This document shows, in pieces, positions 25,135 through 32,911 of a stretch of DNA of 64,000 nucleotides. This DNA is from Thermopetrobacter sp. TC1 (GTDB lineage Bacteria; Pseudomonadota; Alphaproteobacteria; Rhizobiales; Aestuariivirgaceae). A model generated the notes under the pieces. It ran no database searches and was not told where the DNA came from. It saw nothing but the letters and a program-made list of their open reading frames with translations. Within the stretch, counting starts at the first letter, position 1, and the number at the start of each line of letters is the position of its first letter. Made by a program: the position numbers and the translations under genes. The stretch lies in NCBI RefSeq assembly GCF_000746275.1, contig NZ_KN050828.1:165384-229383 (forward strand), written 5' to 3'.

Positions 25135-25983
25135 TCACACATGCTGGCCGCCGTTGATGTGCAGCTCCGCGCCGGTGACGTAGGAGGAGGCCTCCGTGCA
25201 AAGGAAATAGATGGCCTTGGCCACTTCCTCCGGCTGGCCAAGCCTGCGCAAGGGGATCTGCTCGATGAGCTTTTCCGTGCCGGGCGAGAGGATGGAGGTC
25301 TCGATCTCTCCGGGCGAAATGGCGTTGACGCGAATGCCGTGCGGCCCGAAATCGTGCGCCATCTCGCGGGTGAGGGCAGCGAGCGCGGCCTTGGAGGTGG
25401 CATAGGCCGAACCGGCGAAGGGATGCACGCGCGAGCCGGCGATGGAGGTGACGTTGACCACCGCGCCTTTTGCCCGCTTCAGCTCCTCGATGAGGCCGCG
25501 GGCGAGCATGATGGGCGCGAAGAAATTGACCTGAAAGACGATTTTCCAGTCCTCGATGCTGGTATCGATGGAGTTCATGCGCTTGCCGCCCGGCAGTTTG
25601 GGGGAGATGGCGGCGTTGTTGACAAGGGCGTTGAGGCGGCCGCCCTGATCCTGAAGGCGTTCGCGGATCTCGGCGATGGCGCGCTCGGTGCTTTCGACAT
25701 CGGCAAGATCCACCTGAATGTGATCCTCTTCGCCCATTTCCCAGGGGCAGTCCTCCGGGAAGGGATGGCGCGAACAGGTGATCACGCGCCAGCCGGCGGA
25801 GGAAAAGCGCTTGACGGTGGCATGGCCGATGCCGCGCGAGGCACCGGTGAGCACCAGTGTCTTGCGTTCGGAATTGGGAATATCGGGCACGCGGCGCCTT
25901 TTTTCCCGCCTGTCCTCATCCGGCGCAGTGCCGCCGGCATGCGGGCATTCGGCGGATGTGCTCCTGGTTTCATTGGCAGCCAT
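25135..25983 (-). CDS. Short-chain dehydrogenase/reductase
   Basis: NAD(P)-dependent oxidoreductase of unknown substrate, 282 residues. After a charged 38-residue lead come the cofactor motif LVLTGASRGIGHATVKRFSS, NNAAISPKLPGG (NNAG-like), the catalytic Ser in VVNVTSIAGSRVHPFAGSAY and the YxxxK pair in YATSKAALAALTREMAHDFG, then VNAISPGEIETSILSPGTEK. All active-site elements are intact. The C-terminus (YVTGAELHINGGQHV) is classic for SDRs. It lies 74 bases upstream of nothing on its strand except pdxH, whose stop is at 26058, so cotranscription with pdxH is plausible. Confidence 0.88.
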   Translation of the reverse strand: MAANETRSTSAECPHAGGTAPDEDRREKRRRVPDIPNSERKTLVLTGASRGIGHATVKRFSSAGWRVITCSRHPFPEDCPWEMGEEDHIQVDLADVESTERAIAEIRERLQDQGGRLNALVNNAAISPKLPGGKRMNSIDTSIEDWKIVFQVNFFAPIMLARGLIEELKRAKGAVVNVTSIAGSRVHPFAGSAYATSKAALAALTREMAHDFGPHGIRVNAISPGEIETSILSPGTEKLIEQIPLRRLGQPEEVAKAIYFLCTEASSYVTGAELHINGGQHV

Positions 25984-26057
25984 GGCCTTACGTCATCCTC
26001 CATGATCGCTTTCGTTTCCTCTCCCCGGCGCAAGGAGGGATCATCCATCACGGGTGA

Positions 26058-26696
26058 TCACGGATAGAGCATCTCGCGCCGCCAGGGGCTCTTTGGCGTC
26101 TCGCGGGAGAATACCAGCCTCTCATGCAGGCGGAAAGGCCGCTCGTGCCAGAATTCCATCTGCAGCGGCACAACGCGCCGCCCCGTCCAGTATGGCGGGC
26201 GCGGCACGGGGCCGACATGAAATTTCGCCGTATAGCGGGCCACGGCCTTTTCCAGGGCATGGCGGCTTTCCAGCGGCCGCGACTGGCGCGAGGCCCAGGC
26301 GCCGATGCGCGAGCCGCGCGGGCGGGAGGCGAAATAGGCATCGGCCTCCTCATCCGACACCGGTTCGACCAGGCCGCGGATGCGCACCTGACGGTGCAGG
26401 TTGCGCCACCAGAAAACGAGCGCGGCCTTGGGATTGGCCTGAAGCTGCCGGCCCTTGGCGCTTTCCATGTTGGTGTAGAAGACAAAGCCGTTTTCGTCGA
26501 ACCCTTTAAGCAGCACCATGCGCGCATCCGGCATGCCGCTTTCATCCACGGTGGCCAGGCACATGGCCTCCGGATACTCGTCCTCGGCCTTTTTGGCATC
26601 CTCAAACCAACGGGCAAAAAGCGCGAAAGGATCTTCGGCCTTCGCGAAATCCTTCTCCGCCGTCAGATGCCGGATTTTCTCGAAGGGATCGCTCAT
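26058..26696 (-). CDS. pdxH: Pyridoxamine 5'-phosphate oxidase
   Basis: FMN enzyme oxidising pyridoxamine/pyridoxine phosphate to pyridoxal phosphate. The 212-residue protein shows [20 protein letters not shown] and [20 protein letters not shown] (FMN and substrate site, residues about 43-82), [20 protein letters not shown], and the C-terminal [15 protein letters not shown] with the closing WRREMLYP. The start at 26696 ([17 protein letters not shown]) was chosen; ten extra residues from 26726 are not family-like. It lies between nth and the SDR gene on the same strand. Confidence 0.95.
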   Translation of the reverse strand: MSDPFEKIRHLTAEKDFAKAEDPFALFARWFEDAKKAEDEYPEAMCLATVDESGMPDARMVLLKGFDENGFVFYTNMESAKGRQLQANPKAALVFWWRNLHRQVRIRGLVEPVSDEEADAYFASRPRGSRIGAWASRQSRPLESRHALEKAVARYTAKFHVGPVPRPPYWTGRRVVPLQMEFWHERPFRLHERLVFSRETPKSPWRREMLYP

Positions 26697-26762
26697 GGGA
26701 CAGCTCAGACCTCTTGCCGACGCCAATACGGCGCCTTTTCAAAAACCACACACGAGATGGGA

Positions 26763-27554
26763 TCAGCGGCCGGTTTTTTCATCCCTGTTCTTTGGCGCAT
26801 CCGCCTCATCCGGCGCTGTGGCCAGCTCCTCGCCGGCGCAGTGTTTCTCCGGCCATTTGCAGATGTCGCAGATGATGCAGCGCTCGCATTCCGGCTTTCT
26901 CGCCTTGCAGACATAGCGCCCATGCAAAATCAGCCAGTGATGGGCGTTGTGGCGGTATTTCTCGGGGATCACCTTAAGCAGGATTTTCTCCACCTCCTGC
27001 GGGGTCTTGCCAAGGGCGAGGCCTGTGCGGTTGGCGACCCGGAAGATATGGGTATCCACGGCGATGGTGGGCTCGCCGAAAGCGACGTTGAGCACGACAT
27101 TGGCCGTCTTGCGCCCCACACCGGGCAGGCTTTCCAGCGCCTTGCGGTCATGAGGCACTTCACCGCCATATTTCTCGACAAGCGCGCGGGAAAGGGCAAT
27201 GACGTTCCTGGCCTTGGTCTTGTAGTAGTTGATGGAGCGGATGCGTTCGGCCAGCTTCTCCTCGCCGAGGGCCACCATCTTCTCCGGCGTGTCCACTTCC
27301 TTGAAAAGCTGTTCGGTCACCTTGTTGACGCCCTTGTCCGTCATCTGTGCGGAGAGCACGACGGCAACGAGAAGCGTGTAGGGATTCGTCCAGAACAGCT
27401 CGGAAGTGGGGTTGGGATTGGCCGCGGCAAAACGGCGCATCATTTCCTCGATTTCCTGCGGGGAAAGCAGGGTCTTCGGCCCGTCGTTGGCGGTGCTGTT
27501 CTTGCCCTTTCTCTTGCCGCGCGCCGAGGAAGAGGATCGGGCCCCTTTCGCCAT
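26763..27554 (-). CDS. nth: Endonuclease III (DNA glycosylase/AP lyase)
   Basis: Base-excision repair of oxidised pyrimidines. The 263-residue protein has a basic, serine-rich lead (MAKGARSSSSARGKRKGK), then the helix-hairpin-helix ALESLPGVGRKTANVVLNVA with the catalytic lysine, and the catalytic aspartate in PTIAVDTHIFRVANR. The [4Fe-4S] cluster ligands are present in CKARKPECERCIICDIC with C-x6-C-x2-C-x5-C spacing. A 35-residue polar tail follows the cluster. The ATG at 27554 was preferred over 27611, which only adds basic non-homologous sequence. Confidence 0.95.
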   Translation of the reverse strand: MAKGARSSSSARGKRKGKNSTANDGPKTLLSPQEIEEMMRRFAAANPNPTSELFWTNPYTLLVAVVLSAQMTDKGVNKVTEQLFKEVDTPEKMVALGEEKLAERIRSINYYKTKARNVIALSRALVEKYGGEVPHDRKALESLPGVGRKTANVVLNVAFGEPTIAVDTHIFRVANRTGLALGKTPQEVEKILLKVIPEKYRHNAHHWLILHGRYVCKARKPECERCIICDICKWPEKHCAGEELATAPDEADAPKNRDEKTGR

Positions 27555-27846
27555 GGTTTGCCTCCGTAACCTGATTGTGGAGCGGTTTTTCAGCCGTGCT
27601 GTCAGGCGCAAGCGCCCTTAATGCACGGCGGCCAAGATGCCCCCTGGACGGTCAATCCGCAAGCGCAAGATGAAAGGCTTTTTTTGCCTGATCGGTCAAA
27701 GCCTCTTGCCAGCGTGAGCGCAAGGGCGCACAATTCGATGTTTGAAAAGTTGCCGGCCTTGCACGCCGGTCTTATTCCCCTGGAAGAATGCGGCCTTGAA
27801 GGATTGACAAGGCGCCGTTGCGGATCAACGCGAGGCAATCATCCCC

Positions 27847-28245
27847 ATGATCGGACTGGTCGTCGTCACTCACGGTCGTCTGGCGGAAGAGCTGCGGGCC
27901 GCCCTGGAACACGTTGTCGGCCCGCAGAGGCACTTGGAGACCCTGTGCATCGGACCGGACGACGACATGGAACAGCGGCGGCAGGACATTCTGCAGGCCA
28001 TCCGCCGCGTGGATGAAGGCGATGGCGTCATCGTGCTCACCGACATGTTCGGGGGCACGCCGTCCAACCTGGCGATCTCGGCGCTTCAGCCGGACCGGGT
28101 GGACGTGATCGCCGGCGTCAATCTGCCGATGCTGGTCAAGCTCGCCTCGGTGCGGGCCACCATGCCGCTGGCCGAGGCCGTCAGCGCCGCGGAAGAAGCC
28201 GGCCACCGCTACATCCGCGTCGCTTCCCGCGTTTTGAGTCCGTGA
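27847..28245 (+). CDS. PTS mannose-type EIIA domain protein
   Basis: Phosphotransfer protein of the regulatory (non-sugar) PTS found in alphaproteobacteria. The 132-residue protein carries the phosphorylatable His9 in IGLVVVTHGRLAEELRAALE and the family motif VIVLTDMFGGTPSNLAISAL near residue 61. No EIIB/C transport genes are near, so a regulatory role is likely, accepting phosphate from HPr. In most relatives ptsH comes immediately after; here an AT-rich island of about 680 bases separates the two. The hprK gene expected just upstream is absent; nth lies there on the other strand. Confidence 0.92.
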   Translation: MIGLVVVTHGRLAEELRAALEHVVGPQRHLETLCIGPDDDMEQRRQDILQAIRRVDEGDGVIVLTDMFGGTPSNLAISALQPDRVDVIAGVNLPMLVKLASVRATMPLAEAVSAAEEAGHRYIRVASRVLSP

Positions 28246-28312
28246 ACGGGGATCTGCCCCCTTCCGTCATAAGATCTTGCTTGCCCTCTCTACCTGATCG
28301 TCGTTTTTTTAG

Positions 28313-28456
28313 CTAATTTGCTACCCAAAGCCAGGCAAAAAGAGCAATTAATACACTTGCGACTATTACTAATATATCTAACCATTCTTCTATTTTTGTT
28401 ATAAGTTTTTTATTTCTATGCTCTCGTTCATTTTCTTTTTGTATGTTCTTCTGCAT
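28313..28456 (-). CDS. 47-residue single-pass membrane protein (hypothetical)
   Basis: Too short for usual ORF cut-offs. The ATG at 28456 is preceded by AAGGAG with seven bases spacing. The peptide starts MQKNIQKENEREHRNKKLIT, a highly charged N-terminal helix, and continues KIEEWLDILVIVASVLIALF then AWLWVAN, a single transmembrane helix of about 20 residues with a Trp-rich end. The in-frame stop is TAG. Orientation is probably N-in. Small toxins or membrane-associated regulators have this build, but nothing identifies it as one. It lies in the AT-rich island and is antisense to the PTS genes. Confidence 0.55.
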   Translation of the reverse strand: MQKNIQKENEREHRNKKLITKIEEWLDILVIVASVLIALFAWLWVAN

Positions 28457-28469
28457 GCATTCGCTCCTT

Positions 28470-28562
28470 TTATTTTTTTGCAAGGTCATTTATAAATCTT
28501 TCATCAATTTGAAAACCTTTCCAAATTCTAAAAATATTGCTATCTTCAAATTTATTCCTAAA
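28470..28562 (-). pseudogene. Possible gene remnant upstream of the 47-residue ORF
   Basis: A 30-codon open stretch with no ATG, GTG or TTG start reads FRNKFEDSNIFRIWKGFQID then ERFINDLAKK and ends TAA 12 bases before the ribosome site of the next ORF. The composition is protein-like rather than random (balanced charges, no rare codons for AT-rich DNA). It lies in the same frame as the 77-residue ORF upstream, separated by four stop codons, so both could be pieces of one decayed gene. Evidence is weak. Confidence 0.25.
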
Positions 28563-28577
28563 CTATTCTCATTAGTC

Positions 28578-28811
28578 TTATTTATCAAGCTTTTTGATAT
28601 CAATTTTATATAGCTTTAATAAACGTTTAATTTGCTTCTCCCGTAGTTTTGCACGGACATCCAATTCCTCGCGCGTGAGAATTGCTCCCTGCTGCATGCG
28701 AATATTGCCACGGCTAAAGCGGCTGATTACACGCAGGGCGATGTCTTCATCGGAAGGGATGTTATCGGACGTCCGTTTGGACCATTTGCGGCTGAAGAGG
28801 GGTATTTCCAT
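28578..28811 (-). CDS. 77-residue hypothetical protein in the AT-rich island
   Basis: Reads MEIPLFSRKWSKRTSDNIPS, then DEDIALRVISRFSRGNIRMQ and a basic C-terminal helix ending KIDIKKLDK. No signal peptide, membrane segment or known domain. The 5' half is near 50% G+C, the 3' half AT-rich, so it straddles the island border. No clear Shine-Dalgarno stands before the ATG (GGTGAAAA only). An equally long plus-strand ORF overlaps it but has a poorer amino-acid profile. It could be a real small soluble helical protein, or fortuitous. Confidence 0.35.
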   Translation of the reverse strand: MEIPLFSRKWSKRTSDNIPSDEDIALRVISRFSRGNIRMQQGAILTREELDVRAKLREKQIKRLLKLYKIDIKKLDK

Positions 28812-28924
28812 TTTTCACCATTGCTGATTATGTGGGCTGCGTATAAGCCAGTTTCGCCTGTTTCCCGTAAACCTGACTGGCGTGCATGTTTTACATACGT
28901 TCACCGTCGAATCGCGTCAACGAT

Positions 28925-29215
28925 ATGAACCAAGAGTTGTCGAAAACATTCTCGCGTCGCCTGAAAATCATCAATGCGCGGGGGCTGCATGCGCGGGCTT
29001 CGGCGCGGTTTGTGAAGTGTGCGGAAGAATTCGACGCCGAGATCACCGTGTGCAAGGATGGCGAGGAAGTGCCCGGAACCTCGATCATGGGCCTGATGAT
29101 GCTGGCGGCGGCCTGCGGCAGCGAGATCGAGGTGAAGGCGCGCGGCCCTCAGGCGAAGGAGGCGCTGGATGCGCTTGAGGCCCTGGTGGCGGCCCGTTTC
29201 GAGGAGGAGGAATGA
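28925..29215 (+). CDS. ptsH: HPr phosphocarrier protein
   Basis: Carries phosphate from enzyme I to EIIA in the regulatory PTS. From ATG 28925 (MNQELSKTFSRRLKIINARG) the 96-residue protein has the active His22 in GLHARASARFVKCAEEF and the regulatory serine in VPGTSIMGLMMLAAACGSEI, the site used by HPr kinase. The upstream ATG at 28886 adds 13 residues outside the fold. No strong ribosome site lies before either start. The stop overlaps the dapE start (GAATGATG), so translation may be coupled. Confidence 0.92.
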   Translation: MNQELSKTFSRRLKIINARGLHARASARFVKCAEEFDAEITVCKDGEEVPGTSIMGLMMLAAACGSEIEVKARGPQAKEALDALEALVAARFEEEE

Positions 29216-30411
29216 TGACGGCGGCAACGCCCCACGAAACCGATCCGGTCGCGCTGACCCAGGCGCTGATCCGCTGTCCTTCGGTCACGCCTGAGGACGC
29301 CGGGGCGCTGGAAGTTCTGGAGGTGTTGCTTGAAAACGCGGGCTTTGCCTGTCATCGCCTCACCTTCACGGAAGAGGGCACTGCGCCCGTGCACAATCTT
29401 TTCGCCCGCATCGGCGAGGGCGGGCCGCACCTGTGCTTTGCCGGACATACCGACGTGGTGCCGCCCGGAGATGAGGCGGCCTGGCTGCATCCGCCCTTTG
29501 AGGCGGTGATCGATCATGGCGTGCTCTATGGCCGCGGCGCGGCGGACATGAAAAGCGGGGTGGCCGCCTTCGCTGCCGCCGCCGTGGACTGGGCGCGGGC
29601 GCATCTGGAAAACGGGCGGCCGCTGCCGGGCAGTGTGTCGCTGCTTATCACCGGTGATGAGGAAGGCCCGGCGATCAACGGCACGCGCAAGGTGCTGGCC
29701 TGGTTACAGCAGCAGGGGCATCTGCCCGATGCCGCCCTCGTCGGCGAGCCCACATGTTCCGAAGAGCTGGGCGATACCATCAAGAATGGCCGCCGCGGCT
29801 CGATCAATCTCTTCATCACCGCCGAAGGGGTGCAGGGGCATACGGCCTATCCGGAAAAGGCGCTCAATCCTGTGCATGCGCTGGCGCGGCTGGTGGATCG
29901 CATGGCCTCGGCCCGTCTCGATGAGGGCACGGACCATTTCCAGCCCTCCACGGTCGCTTTCTCCACCTTCGATGTGGGCAATCCCGCCACCAACGTGATC
30001 CCGGCACAGGCGAAGGCGGTGTGCAACGTGCGCTTCAACACCCTGCACACGGGCGCTGACATCGAGCGCTGGGCTCATGTTCTGGCCGAGGAGGTGGCGC
30101 GTGAAACCGGTGCGCGCTTTTTCATCGATGCCGTCATTTCCGGCGAGGCCTTCATCACCGAGGGCGGCCCCATCGTCGATGTGGTGCGCAAGGCCGTGCA
30201 GGCGGAAACCGGTCTCACCCCGGCGCTGTCTACCGGCGGCGGCACGTCAGATGCCCGTTTCATCCGTCAGTATTGCCCCGTTGTGGAATTCGGTGTGGTC
30301 AACGAGACCATCCATCAGGTCAACGAGCGGGTGCCGGTTGAGGACATCAAGCGCCTGAAACGCATCTATGCCCGTGTGATCGATCTGTTCATGAACAGCG
30401 AACAAACGTGA
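29212..30411 (+). CDS. dapE: Succinyl-diaminopimelate desuccinylase
   Basis: Metal-dependent hydrolase making LL-diaminopimelate for lysine and peptidoglycan. The 399-residue protein starts with DPVALTQALIRCPSVTPEDA and has the M20 metal-site motifs HLCFAGHTDVVPPGDEAAWL, YGRGAADMKSGVAAFAAAAV and LITGDEEGPAINGTRKVLAW, then STGGGTSDARFIRQYCPVVE near the C-terminus. GAGGAGGA lies before the ATG inside the end of ptsH. It is placed between ptsH and a membrane protein gene on the same strand. Confidence 0.94.
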   Translation: MMTAATPHETDPVALTQALIRCPSVTPEDAGALEVLEVLLENAGFACHRLTFTEEGTAPVHNLFARIGEGGPHLCFAGHTDVVPPGDEAAWLHPPFEAVIDHGVLYGRGAADMKSGVAAFAAAAVDWARAHLENGRPLPGSVSLLITGDEEGPAINGTRKVLAWLQQQGHLPDAALVGEPTCSEELGDTIKNGRRGSINLFITAEGVQGHTAYPEKALNPVHALARLVDRMASARLDEGTDHFQPSTVAFSTFDVGNPATNVIPAQAKAVCNVRFNTLHTGADIERWAHVLAEEVARETGARFFIDAVISGEAFITEGGPIVDVVRKAVQAETGLTPALSTGGGTSDARFIRQYCPVVEFGVVNETIHQVNERVPVEDIKRLKRIYARVIDLFMNSEQT

Positions 30412-30417
30412 GGGCTC

Positions 30418-31041
30418 ATGCCAGTGCAGCGACAGGATCCCGAAGCGAATGAACCGCCGCGGCTGCAGGATGCCGGCCTTGCCGAGGAGGTAATCCACGC
30501 CCTCATCGGCAGCTGGTTCGTTCTCATGGGGCAGGCGGAAGCGGTGGCGCGGCATTTCAACTTGAGCGAACGGGGCTTTTTCCGCTCCTTTTTCGCGCTC
30601 GCCGTGGGGCTGCCGGTGTTCCTCTTTGCCATCCGGCTTGGGATCCCGGCGCTGGAAGGTGCCGATCAGCGCGCCATGGCCAATATGGTCATGTTCAAGC
30701 AGATCGCGCTCATTGCCGCCGGCTGGCTCGGCTGGCTGTTTCTGGCCGCGCTCATGGCCAGGGGCCTGGGGCTTTCCGCCCATTTCGGCCGCTACGTGAT
30801 CCTCTATAACTGGAGCACACCGCTGGCCGCCCTGTTTCAGGTCATTCCGATGGCGCTGTATGCCTTCGGGCTGATCACGGTTCAGGCCGCCGGCTTCTTC
30901 GCGCTGTTTCTTGTCGGGGTGGTGCTTTACCTGCGCTGGCAGAACGCGCGGCTCGGATTTGAGGCCCCGGGTTTTCTGGCCCTGGCCTTTCCGGCCGCGG
31001 AGCTTCTCTTCTCCATCGCCCTTTCCCGCCTGTTCGGCTGA
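30418..31041 (+). CDS. Conserved hypothetical membrane protein downstream of dapE
   Basis: A 207-residue protein with a polar 45-residue lead and four or five hydrophobic segments: FFALAVGLPVFLFAIRLGIP, QIALIAAGWLGWLFLAALMA, the region ending FQVIPMALYAFGLITVQAAG, and FFALFLVGVVLYLRW. YILYNWSTPLAAL-like (VILYNWSTPLAALFQ) is the most distinctive part. I recall similar proteins next to dapE in alphaproteobacteria but know no function. It starts six bases after the dapE stop and so is almost certainly cotranscribed. It is convergent with dnaB. Confidence 0.7.
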   Translation: MPVQRQDPEANEPPRLQDAGLAEEVIHALIGSWFVLMGQAEAVARHFNLSERGFFRSFFALAVGLPVFLFAIRLGIPALEGADQRAMANMVMFKQIALIAAGWLGWLFLAALMARGLGLSAHFGRYVILYNWSTPLAALFQVIPMALYAFGLITVQAAGFFALFLVGVVLYLRWQNARLGFEAPGFLALAFPAAELLFSIALSRLFG

Positions 31042-31118
31042 AACCAAGAAAGCCATGCACCCATTGCGAGGTGCCCGCGCCTTTTTCTGCAGGATTTCAG
31101 AAATGCCCGCAGGTGTGC

Positions 31119-32609
31119 TCAGTCCATGCGTTCGGGCAGGCGGTCTTCATGCGCGAGGTTGGTGAAGCGGGTGAACTGCGGATCGAAGTTGACCAGAACC
31201 GTGCCCGTCGGCCCGTGGCGCTGCTTGGCGATGATGATCTCGGCGATGTTGTGCACTTCCTCCATCTGCTGCTGCCATTCGGCATGTTCCGGCGTGCCGG
31301 GCTTGGGCTCCTTGCGCGAGAGGTAATATTCCTCGCGGAAGAGGAAGAGCACGACATCGGCATCCTGCTCAATGGAGCCGGATTCACGCAGGTCCGCCAG
31401 CTGCGGGCGCTTGTCATCGCGGCTCTCCACCTGACGGGAGAGCTGGGAGAGCGCTAGAATGGGCACGTTGAGCTCCTTGGCCAGGGCCTTCAGCCCCGTG
31501 GTGATTTCGGTGAGCTCCTGCACGCGGCCTTCGAGCGCGCGGCGGGTGGAGCCGGAGAGCAGTTGAAGATAGTCGATGACGATGAGGCCGAGGCCGTGCT
31601 GGCGCTTGATGCGGCGGGCGCGCGCCGCCACCTGGGCGATGGTGAGGCCGCCGGTATCGTCGATATACAGAGGGATGCTGTTGATCTTCTGGGCGACGTC
31701 CACCAGATCGCCAAACTGCTGTTCGGTGATCTTGCCGCGCCGGATGTCGCTTGAGGGAATGCCGGTCTCGGCGGAGATGATGCGGGTGGCCAGCTGTTCC
31801 GCCGACATTTCCAGCGAGAAGAAGGCCACAACCCCGCCGTCAGCAGCGCGCACCGAGCCGTCGGCCATCTGCTCCGGCCGGTAGTTGCGGGCGACGTGAT
31901 AGGCGATGGAGGTGGCCAGCGCCGTCTTGCCCATGGCGGGGCGGGCGGCGAGAATGATGAGGTCGGAGGGCTGCATGCCGCCCATTTTCTCGTCGAGATC
32001 CCGCAATCCCGTGGACAGGCCGGAAAGCCCCCCGTCGCGCTGATAGGCGGCGGCGGCCATGTCGATGGCCTCGCGCATGGCCTCGTGAAAGGCCGAAAAG
32101 CCCTGACCGAAGCGCGTTTCTTCCGCCACCTCATACAGGGCCCGTTCGGTTTCCTCGATGATCTGGTTGACGCTGCGGTCGATGTCGGGCGAGCGGGCTT
32201 CAACGACGAGATCGGAACCGATCTCGATCAGCGCGCGGCGGCGGGCGAGCTCGTAGATCTCGCGGGCATAGCCCTCGACATCGACCAAGGGGGCTGCCAT
32301 GACCGCCAGCTTGCCGAGATAGGCAGCCGCACCGCCGAGATCCTCAAAGGCCGGTTCGTCCTGCAGATAGGGCAGGATGGTGACGGGGTTGGCCACATGC
32401 CCGCGCGAGATCATCTCGGAGAGCACTTCATAGATGCGGCCGTGAATGCCCTCGGAAAAATGCTCAGGCTTGAGAAAATGGCTCACCCGGTCCAGAGCCG
32501 CATTGTAGGTGAGAATGGCGCCGAGAAGGGCCATTTCCGCCTCGAGATTGTGCGGCGCCGTCCAGGCGGCGAGCTGTTCGATGGTGGCCTGCGAATTGCC
32601 GTCGGTCAT
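31119..32609 (-). CDS. dnaB: Replicative DNA helicase DnaB
   Basis: Hexameric helicase of the replication fork. The 496-residue protein has the N-terminal DnaB domain (PHNLEAEMALLGAILTYNAA, residues about 18-120), a linker, and the RecA-like C-terminal domain with Walker A LAARPAMGKTALATSIAYHV, VAFFSLEMSAEQLATRIISA, Walker B GLIVIDYLQLLSGSTRRALE and the SQLSRQVESRDDKRPQLADL loop. No intein is present. In many relatives dnaB follows rplI; here it is separate and on the opposite strand, divergent from fabI. Confidence 0.97.
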   Translation of the reverse strand: MTDGNSQATIEQLAAWTAPHNLEAEMALLGAILTYNAALDRVSHFLKPEHFSEGIHGRIYEVLSEMISRGHVANPVTILPYLQDEPAFEDLGGAAAYLGKLAVMAAPLVDVEGYAREIYELARRRALIEIGSDLVVEARSPDIDRSVNQIIEETERALYEVAEETRFGQGFSAFHEAMREAIDMAAAAYQRDGGLSGLSTGLRDLDEKMGGMQPSDLIILAARPAMGKTALATSIAYHVARNYRPEQMADGSVRAADGGVVAFFSLEMSAEQLATRIISAETGIPSSDIRRGKITEQQFGDLVDVAQKINSIPLYIDDTGGLTIAQVAARARRIKRQHGLGLIVIDYLQLLSGSTRRALEGRVQELTEITTGLKALAKELNVPILALSQLSRQVESRDDKRPQLADLRESGSIEQDADVVLFLFREEYYLSRKEPKPGTPEHAEWQQQMEEVHNIAEIIIAKQRHGPTGTVLVNFDPQFTRFTNLAHEDRLPERMD

Positions 32610-32911
32610 GGGAACTCTTCTGTGTGTTCTTGCACCGTTTCCTGCCGGGGGCGTGACCCTAGTTCATGCGCATTGCGCGCCGGCCCGATGCCGGAAGGAG
32701 CCGCAGCATAGCACGCCGGGCGCACATTGGCGCCGTGTGGTGAAAGTTTTGCCGCTCTTCCACAGCCGCGGCGAGAAGAAGCTTGACGGCGCGGGAATAT
32801 CAGGCCGAATCGCTCATTTCTCCAATGAACATTCTCGCCCCTTGTCAGGGTGCGGGCAATGGGCAATAAGGGCGGGCAAGCAGGGGGTTAATTGCGCAGG
32901 GAGTTTCGACC
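32610..32911. other. Divergent promoter region between dnaB and fabI
   Basis: 302 bases with no gene. TTGACG at 32782-32787 is the only good -35-like hexamer on the plus strand; no matching -10 at the right spacing is convincing. Both outgoing genes must start from here. Confidence 0.4.

Larger units (their letters stand above)
28246..28924. other. AT-rich island between the EIIA and HPr genes
   Basis: The stretch 28321-28620 is about 27% G+C by my hand count, against roughly 60% or more in both neighbouring genes. It rises back to about 47% at 28621-28680. It holds three small minus-strand reading frames (28313-28456, 28470-28562, 28578-28811), antisense to the PTS genes. No transposase, terminal repeat or target duplication was seen. 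Composition, orientation and the interruption of a normally adjacent pair point to acquired DNA. Confidence 0.75.

Noticed and set aside
23937-25157. Plus-strand ORF opposite the HlyD adaptor
   Set aside because: Antisense of a helical Ala/Arg-rich coding region; no ribosome site and no homology.
28246-28924. Insertion sequence or integron cassette in the AT-rich island
   Set aside because: No transposase frame, terminal inverted repeats, target duplication or attC-like site could be found.
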